From contig MU657837.1 of assembly GCA_026770575.1 (NCBI GenBank), positions 6,147 through 20,799 of the forward strand: a DNA stretch of 14,653 nt, read 5' to 3'. The DNA is from Pelagophyceae sp. CCMP2097. Taxonomy: Eukaryota; Sar; Pelagophyceae. The translations under genes were made by a program, and so were the position numbers. Of this stretch, positions 11,101-14,653 are shown in pieces; positions within the stretch are counted from its first letter, which is position 1; every line of letters begins with the position of its first letter. The notes under the pieces are model-generated. The model searched no databases, was not told where the DNA came from, and worked only from the letters and a program-made list of their open reading frames with translations.

Positions 11101-14100
11101 GTTCAGCTTCGCCGAGCCAGACGCCGAGCGCAGAGAAGGCGTCGTTGCTGCGTTGCGTAAACGCAAAGTCGTCGCACGATACGACGACATCGGCACCGAC
11201 GACGACTGCCGCGCGCCGCGCGGAGACGTCGCACGACGCGCCGCCACCGGCGTTGAGGCGGCAAAACGCGACTCGCAGTTGCGAAAAGTCGACGTACACC
11301 GATGGCGACGCCGGCGCCGTGTCGCCGCAGTCCTCTTCGATTCGCAGCACTGCGCCGTCGGCGAGGGCCACGTCGAGGCGCCACTCGAGGCCCAGGCGGC
11401 TGAGGAGCGCGTGTGCGTCGTCTTTGGATGACGGCGTGCGCATCTCCGCCGATAGCATGGCCGTCGACTCAAAGGGGAAACCGTCGTTGTCGTCCTGGTT
11501 CACGTTGCCGAAAAAGACCTGCGAGCGGACCATCGGGGCGTTCTCAACGAACATCGCTCTACCCAGGCGGCGCGCTTGGGCGCGCGACGCAGGGACGCAC
11601 GGCGATGAACGTGGCGAGCTGCGACCGCGTGAGGCGCCAGTCGACGGCGTCTTCAAACTCGAGCGCGTAGCGCTCCGGCCCCGTTGCGAGGCGGACGCGG
11701 AGGAGAGGCACGCTTCCGATTCGCCGGCGCAGGCACGCCGTCTCGATGGTCGAGTCGACGAAGTTCAGCACGAGTTCGCCGTCGCAGTTCGAGTGCAGCC
11801 GCGCCACGTCGAAGACGATTGCGTCGCGTCTCAAATGCGACTCGATCACCTCGATGCGCAGCGCCGTGCCCTCGACGACGAAAGGCCGACAGGCGCCCTT
11901 GCACTCTTTCGGCTCGGCCGCTGGGCCGTAGTTAAAGGCGTGGTTGTACCACCGCAGCGCCCGTGCGACGAACAAGTGGTCGTAGACGAGGCGCGTGCGC
12001 CGCAACGCCAGGGAGATGATGCCGCGTTGCGCGGCGTCGTCCGCGGCGCTCGGGTCGCCGACCTCGACGCGCCACTCGACGAGGCCGCGGCTCAGGATCT
12101 CTCGGCCTTCGGCGTCGTCGACGCAGATGTCGACGAGGCGGCCGCGCACGGCGTCCATCGTGTTGCTCGCGCAGTAGCCGAGCGCGACGTCGATCGACGC
12201 GTCGCCGCGCTGCCGCAGGCGCGCCACGCAGCCGCCGCCGCGCCGCAGCGCCACGTCGCAGTCGCCGCGGAAGGCGAGCGTCATGAGGTACGGCTCGATG
12301 CGGTGCACGGGGCCCGCGTAGCACGCTGTCTCCGTGTAGAGCGCGCACAGGGTCTCGACGGCCGCCGCGTCGACCTCGCCGCTCGTCAAGCCGTGGAAGG
12401 CGAGGGCGAGCTCGTCGCCGCCCGTACAGCGCAGCACCGCCAAGTCCATCTTCAGCAGCACCACGTCGCCCTGTGCAGCGCGCCACGCAGAGGCCTGCAG
12501 CTCGAACATCGACGCGCCCACCTCGGACCGTTGCACGGCGCGCGCGCCGTCGAGGTGGAAGGTAGTACCGTTCGCGCCGACGAGGCGCAGCGCCAGCGCG
12601 TCGATGCGCGTCTCAAAGGCCTGCACCGCCCGCCTGGGCGCGCAGGGCCACGCCCGCCACCGCGCCACCGGCGGCACCGAGGCCGGCGCCGCCGGCGGCT
12701 CGCGCGCCGGTGGTCGCTCGTGCCCCAGCGGCTGCCGCGGCGACTGGGTCACCGTCTTCGGATTCGGCGGCGCGACGGCGGCCGGCCTCCGGAACACGTT
12801 GGCGCGCGCCCAGATCTCCGAGCACCGCTGCAGCGAGGCGCGGCTCGACACGTCGAAGAAGACTGCGTCGCAGTGCGCAGCTTCGTCGGTGATGACATAG
12901 CGCCCGCAGGAAAGCAGCACGTCGCCCTCGCCGGCTGCCGCGTCGCCAGCCGCCGCGTCGCTCGCTGCGTCGCCCGCCGCGTCGCCCGCCGCCGTGTCGC
13001 CCGCCGCGTCGCCCGCCGTCGCGTCGCCCGCCGCCGCGTCGCCGGCTGTCGGCGCGCACCACGAGACGACGCGGACATCGCGGACGTCGAGGCGCGCCGC
13101 CGCCGACGCGCCCGCGGACGCGACGGACCCGACGAGCGTCTCGCCGCTCGCCAGCGCCAGCGACCACTGCGCCCGCGCGCAGTCAAAGGTCCAGGCGTCG
13201 CGCGGCGCGGCGCCGCGGGCCTCGGGCGAGGCCTCGTCGCCGCCGACCGCGCGCAGGAACACGTCGTACAGGAAGAGCACCTGTGGTCCCCGCATCGCGC
13301 CGGCGGCGGGCCCGCGGCTTTGGCCCGCGACGCCGGGCCGTCGACTCTGGCATTGGACTCACGAGGAAGAGCGCCGTGGCGCGGCGCGAGACGGGAAACA
13401 CGACGGCGAAGAAGACGACGGCGAAGAGCCACGGGTGCGCCGCCGCGTCGCGGCTGGCGCTTGCGCGGCCGAGCGTCGCAAAGGCTTCTGCGACGGCGAC
13501 GAGCTGGTGTTCCGTCAGCGCCGCCGCGACGACGCCCGCCTCGCCGCGCACCGTCGCGCACCGGCGCGCCGCGACGACGCGCAGGCCGGCGACGACGTCC
13601 TCGCCGCCGACCTCGCAGCGGCACCTGCGGGCGCGCGTGCGCGGCGTTCGGCGGGGCCACACAGCGCCCGGGCGCCTCGCCGCCGTCTCGCCGCCGCCGC
13701 GCGCACCTCGAGACGTCGACTTCGAAGCCCGCCGGCGAGTATGCGAGCGTGACGTCGGCGTCGAAGCGGCCCACGTCGGTGGCGCCGACGGTGATGCGCG
13801 CGACGACCGCGGCCGCAGCGACGTCGACATCGACGGTCGCTGCGACGAGGCGCGCGGCAGCGGCGAATGGCCGCGCGAGCCAGGCCGTCGGCGACCGCCC
13901 GCGGCCACCGCCGCCGTGCACACGCACGCCGACGCTGCAGCCGCGGCCGAGCGTCACGCAGAGGCGCGGCGGCCCGCAGCACCGCGGCCAGTGGACGCCG
14001 ATTCGCACGTCCTGGAACCGCGCGCTCGCGCTCACGTCGAGGTCGTCGTCCAGCCGAAACGTCGACCACAGCACCAGCCGCTCCAGCACGACGGCCCCGC

Positions 14101-14113
14101 CGTCGAGCCTCAT
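2150..14113 (-). CDS. VPS13: VPS13-family bridge-like lipid transfer protein (N-terminal chorein domain not seen)
   Basis: VPS13 proteins are long hydrophobic-groove bridges that move phospholipids between organelles at membrane contact sites. Five exons join in one frame: 14113-13707, 13624-13363, 13280-11601, 11518-9842 and 9778-2150, 3884 codons plus TGA. Residues about 1-1100 are beta-rich repeats suiting the groove. The adaptor-binding VAB domain spans about 1200-2350; its repeat Asn motifs are VRN (N1385), LRN (N1520), ANRT (N1633), VVRNGT (N2006) and YRLVNRTRRRIRYRQ (N2140), and YAWDSP is at about 2305. A PH-like module lies at about 2373-2493. A segment with HAQVDD (about 2756) resembles the QVDN region near the family C-terminus. 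The amphipathic C-terminal region is at about 2908-3215 (GAGVHDFLWQPIEGAL, FFGFGLASGV, GVTGVVLEPYRAVSGG), the RLRQPRVFVRDGRLV motif at about 3300, and a C-terminal PH-like domain at about 3621-3761. Human and yeast relatives run 3100-4400 residues and begin with a chorein domain, absent here. The ATG at 14113 is the first in frame after a TGA at 14194, but the true start may be a splice acceptor from upstream. Family assignment is firm; exact exon ends are predictions. Confidence 0.9.
2522..2944 (-). other. C-terminal PH-like domain of VPS13
   Basis: Encodes CWVTTISEPRFGV, RRRLVISGCVLYTFAEK, LRRIVPLVNVVVSREL and a final AKLIFAFDDAATAAEAMRCL strand and helix, the order of a PH fold. VPS13 family members usually end with such a domain. 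A hypervariable tail of about 120 residues follows to the TGA. Confidence 0.62.
3585..3690 (-). repeat. Ala/Pro-rich low-complexity linker in VPS13
   Basis: A GCC/CCG-rich stretch encodes Ala runs with scattered Pro, Gly and Cys (AAPAAATAPAAAAGSAAPAG, then AAEAAPPPPCAAACAA). It lies between the RLRQPRVFVRDGRLV motif and the unassigned region before the C-terminal PH-like domain, and is most likely a disordered spacer. Confidence 0.6.
4160..5083 (-). other. VPS13 C-terminal (ATG2-C-like) amphipathic region
   Basis: Contains the best-recognised family block: ALRLHPLDLRLTIKGG, then TPFAFVRSMGAGVHDFLWQP, FFGFGLASGV, LSMDQAYTTRRAINR, and GVFDGVTGVVLEPYRAVSGG with GLLGVAVKPTVGLIDLANR. In known VPS13 and ATG2 proteins this glycine-rich amphipathic part contacts membranes such as lipid droplets and mitochondria. 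It is the main reason for the family call. The short RLRQPRVFVRDGRLV motif at about 3818-3916 is the conserved stretch that follows it. Confidence 0.88.
6326..6688 (-). other. PH-like domain coding region following VAB
   Basis: Encodes ETWVSSKVALRKSVLYVFES, then an RKPLHLVHILDLRYE strand pair, a Ser/Asp-rich loop, and YKLACTAEAREAFGVAARL, a final strand and helix. This order matches pleckstrin-homology folds, which bind phosphoinositides or proteins. Some plant and protist VPS13 proteins carry an extra PH domain. The following region (about 5945-6232) has a helix-rich part (REWAVVIAQTACRG) and ends LHLKFGTSSEAAEFVKKLRD; it could be a DEP-like fold or the end of a second PH-like fold, which I cannot decide. 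Confidence 0.6.
6766..9778 (-). other. VAB (VPS13 adaptor-binding) domain coding region, main part
   Basis: This part of exon 5 encodes most of the repeated beta modules of the VAB domain, which in VPS13 recruits organelle-specific adaptors through PxP motifs. The repeat signature is an Asn after a hydrophobic strand, seen at VRN, LRN, ANRT, VVRN and LVN, together with WS-type ends (YEWSKPV, SEWSPAL). The closing motif YAWDSP and the following VEFRDD...WDTGFDV strands match the family pattern. The first VAB repeat probably starts in exon 4, near EWPILVRHRV. Confidence 0.8.
8270..8824 (-). other. Insertion inside a VAB repeat: acidic linker plus ubiquitin-like-looking segment
   Basis: Bases 8639-8824 encode an Asp-rich stretch with runs such as DDDDD and DDDSDDEADEA. 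Bases 8270-8629 then encode about 120 residues that start VRCVVSLYAASSNVDHVLDL and continue with PPATTLAALRAAV. That strand-turn-strand-helix order is reminiscent of ubiquitin-like folds. The insertion sits between the Asn motif ANRT and the WS-type end SEWSPAL, so it splits one VAB repeat. The fold is inferred from pattern only. Confidence 0.5.
9779..9841 (-). other. Intron 4 of VPS13 gene, position tentative (63 nt, or 75 nt from 9853)
   Basis: The reading frames on both sides are the same and are broken only by one TAG at 9779-9781. That TAG is itself a possible acceptor (TGCCGCTAG before GCGCCGACG). Phase-0 donors that keep the frame are GTCGAA at 9841 (63 nt) and GTCCGG at 9853 (75 nt). 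Neither is a strong donor. The alternatives are a sequencing error or a real nonsense change, but VAB-like sequence runs straight across. Confidence 0.55.
11519..11600 (-). other. Intron 3 of VPS13 gene (82 nt, phase 0)
   Basis: The donor is GTGCGT after TTCATCGCC, and the acceptor is CCGCTCGCAG before GTCTTTTTC. The splice joins ...LATFIA to VFFGNVNQ... and bridges the two overlapping but frame-shifted open reading frames on either side. Unspliced, the upstream frame stops at 11559-11561. Confidence 0.85.
12928..13050 (-). repeat. Coding minisatellite of Ala-Gly-Asp units in VPS13
   Basis: Imperfect 9-15 nt units built around GTCGCCCGCC on the plus strand encode, on the minus strand, about a dozen tandem AAGDA-type units (AGDAAAGDATAGDAAGDTAAG and so on). 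The reading frame is kept throughout. It lies between two predicted beta-rich parts of the groove region and is probably a flexible, length-variable linker. Confidence 0.8.
13281..13362 (-). other. Intron 2 of VPS13 gene (82 nt, phase 0)
   Basis: The donor is the consensus GTGAGT after CTCTTCCTC, and the acceptor is GGACCACAG before GTGCTCTTC. The splice moves the frame exactly as needed and joins ...ATALFL to VLFLYDV.... Confidence 0.87.
13625..13706 (-). other. Intron 1 of VPS13 gene (82 nt, phase 2)
   Basis: On the minus strand the exon ends ...GTCTCGAG, followed by donor GTGCGC. The acceptor is GCCCGCAG, followed by GTGCCGCTGC. Splicing changes the frame as required and gives ...DVSRCRCEVGGEDVV..., which stays open on both sides. 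The 5' end GTGCGCGCGGCG can pair, with a two-base gap, with CGCCGCGCAC about 15 nt before the acceptor. Confidence 0.85.
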
Positions 14114-14321
14114 AGCCCTTCGATGGCCGCAAATGCACACATTCCGTGAATCACAGTTAGACTGCTTTCGGTGTTTGTTTTTAGAAAAAAGTCATGATGG
14201 TCACTCCCCAAGTGCGTTTATTAAGATGGTCACTCAAGGGCAAGGTGGGTAAAAACATGGCGACTGGCTCCAGGGAACATGTTTGAAACAACGTTTTGAG
14301 GGGATTTCATAAAACATCCAA

Positions 14322-14333
14322 AAACACGTGTTT
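14322..14333. promoter_or_regulatory. 12-nt palindrome AAACACGTGTTT centred on CACGTG
   Basis: This is a perfect palindrome around the CACGTG E-box/G-box core, about 210 bp upstream of the candidate VPS13 ATG. It overlaps a second small inverted repeat (CGTGTTT-A-AAACACG, 14327-14341). CACGTG is a common binding core for bHLH and bZIP factors in eukaryotes. A regulatory role is inference only. Confidence 0.3.
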
Positions 14334-14552
14334 AAAACACGCTAAAATATCGCGCGTGTCGGAGCGCGTCCGCCACCCTCGCGGAAGACCAAGGAGTCGC
14401 ACAAAGCGGCCTGGATGATCATTCCACAATTTTTGAATCAGCACTTTCGCCAAAAGTTATTGCGAGAGCGACGTCTATAACTTAAAAAAGCTGGCTTTTG
14501 GAGCTGGCTTTGGCCCGGTTTTGAGGCTGCCTTCAAAGCCCGCTTTCATTGA

Positions 14553-14613
14553 GGACCCGAAGGGTCCTTGCCGTTTATTCAACGTCAGCTTACGGCAAGG
14601 GCCCTTCGGGTCC
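14553..14613. repeat. 22-bp inverted repeat with 17-nt spacer and self-complementary arms
   Basis: The left arm (14553-14574) and right arm (14592-14613) are reverse complements with one mismatch. Each arm also folds on itself: GGACCC-GAA-GGGTCC at 14553-14567 is a perfect 6-bp hairpin, and GGGCCC-TTC-GGGTCC at 14599-14613 is nearly so. The structure resembles a fold-back repeat or terminal inverted repeat, or a transcribed hairpin. No target-site duplication could be assigned. Confidence 0.8.
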
Positions 14614-14653
14614 TTTGATTGAAGGATTACCAGGGGCAATTATGTCTGTCTGT

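Larger units (their letters stand above)
14114..14653. other. AT-richer region with no recognisable gene
   Basis: From about 14145 to the window end the base composition drops sharply from the very GC-rich coding DNA. No long open frame with the local codon style is present on either strand. Visible elements are an 11-nt direct repeat GATGGTCACTC at 14196-14206 and 14225-14235, a 10-nt direct repeat AGCTGGCTTT at 14489-14498 and 14502-14511, a CACGTG-centred palindrome, and a strong inverted repeat at 14553-14613. AATAAA occurs twice on the minus strand (near 14219 and 14577). The region could be promoter, intron or a repeat element. Confidence 0.7.

Noticed and set aside
9779..11656. Separate minus-strand genes for the 625-codon and 578-codon frames
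   Set aside because: Good donor and acceptor sites join them in frame and the encoded sequence continues VPS13-like repeats, so they are exons of one gene.
12921..13053. CRISPR-like array
   Set aside because: The repeats are short, adjacent, lack unique spacers and keep a coding frame of Ala-Gly-Asp units, so this is a coding minisatellite.
14138..14140. GTG as start codon of the VPS13 gene
   Set aside because: Nuclear eukaryotic genes normally start at ATG. The first ATG in this frame is at 14113, and an upstream splice acceptor is the other possibility.
10731..14252. 1173-codon open frame on the plus strand
   Set aside because: It lies antisense to VPS13 exons 1-4, is extremely rich in Arg, Ser and Pro, lacks any domain and runs through predicted introns. 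GC-rich coding DNA with few A/T bases rarely produces stops on the other strand.

Overview
The window looks like nuclear DNA of a compact, very GC-rich protist. Three things point to a eukaryote: a giant VPS13-family lipid-transfer gene, short GT-AG introns (three of exactly 82 nt), and long Asp-rich and Ala-rich linkers inside the proteins. A GC-rich stramenopile alga such as a pelagophyte (Aureococcus-like) fits the style, but this is inference; no marker gene settles the taxon. I saw no bacterial operon layout, rRNA, tRNA, CRISPR array or recognisable transposase gene.

Layout: bases 1-147 carry what looks like the 3' end of a plus-strand coding sequence. Bases 228-2114 hold a plus-strand gene of unknown function, with a Cys4 zinc-ribbon-like N-terminus and a small SH3/Tudor-like segment. 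It is read in one frame once a short intron (from 1259) carrying an in-frame stop is removed. A 35-bp gap separates its stop from the stop of a convergent giant minus-strand gene.

That giant gene runs from 2150 to about 14113. It can be joined from five exons into one frame of 3884 codons plus a stop. It encodes most of a VPS13-type bridge-like lipid-transfer protein: beta-rich groove repeats, a VAB domain with its repeated Asn motifs and a YAWDSP motif, a PH-like module, the VPS13 C-terminal amphipathic region, and a C-terminal PH-like domain. The N-terminal chorein domain is not in the window.

At about 14114-14150 the composition falls sharply, to a much more AT-rich, apparently non-coding stretch up to the window end. 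It contains short direct repeats, a CACGTG-centred palindrome and a strong 22-bp inverted repeat whose arms are themselves hairpins. This stretch may be the promoter region, a large intron, or a small repeat element next to or interrupting the 5' part of the VPS13 gene. The most unusual points are the apparently chorein-less VPS13, a roughly 260-residue insertion with a ubiquitin-like-looking part inside the VAB domain, and the equal-length introns.
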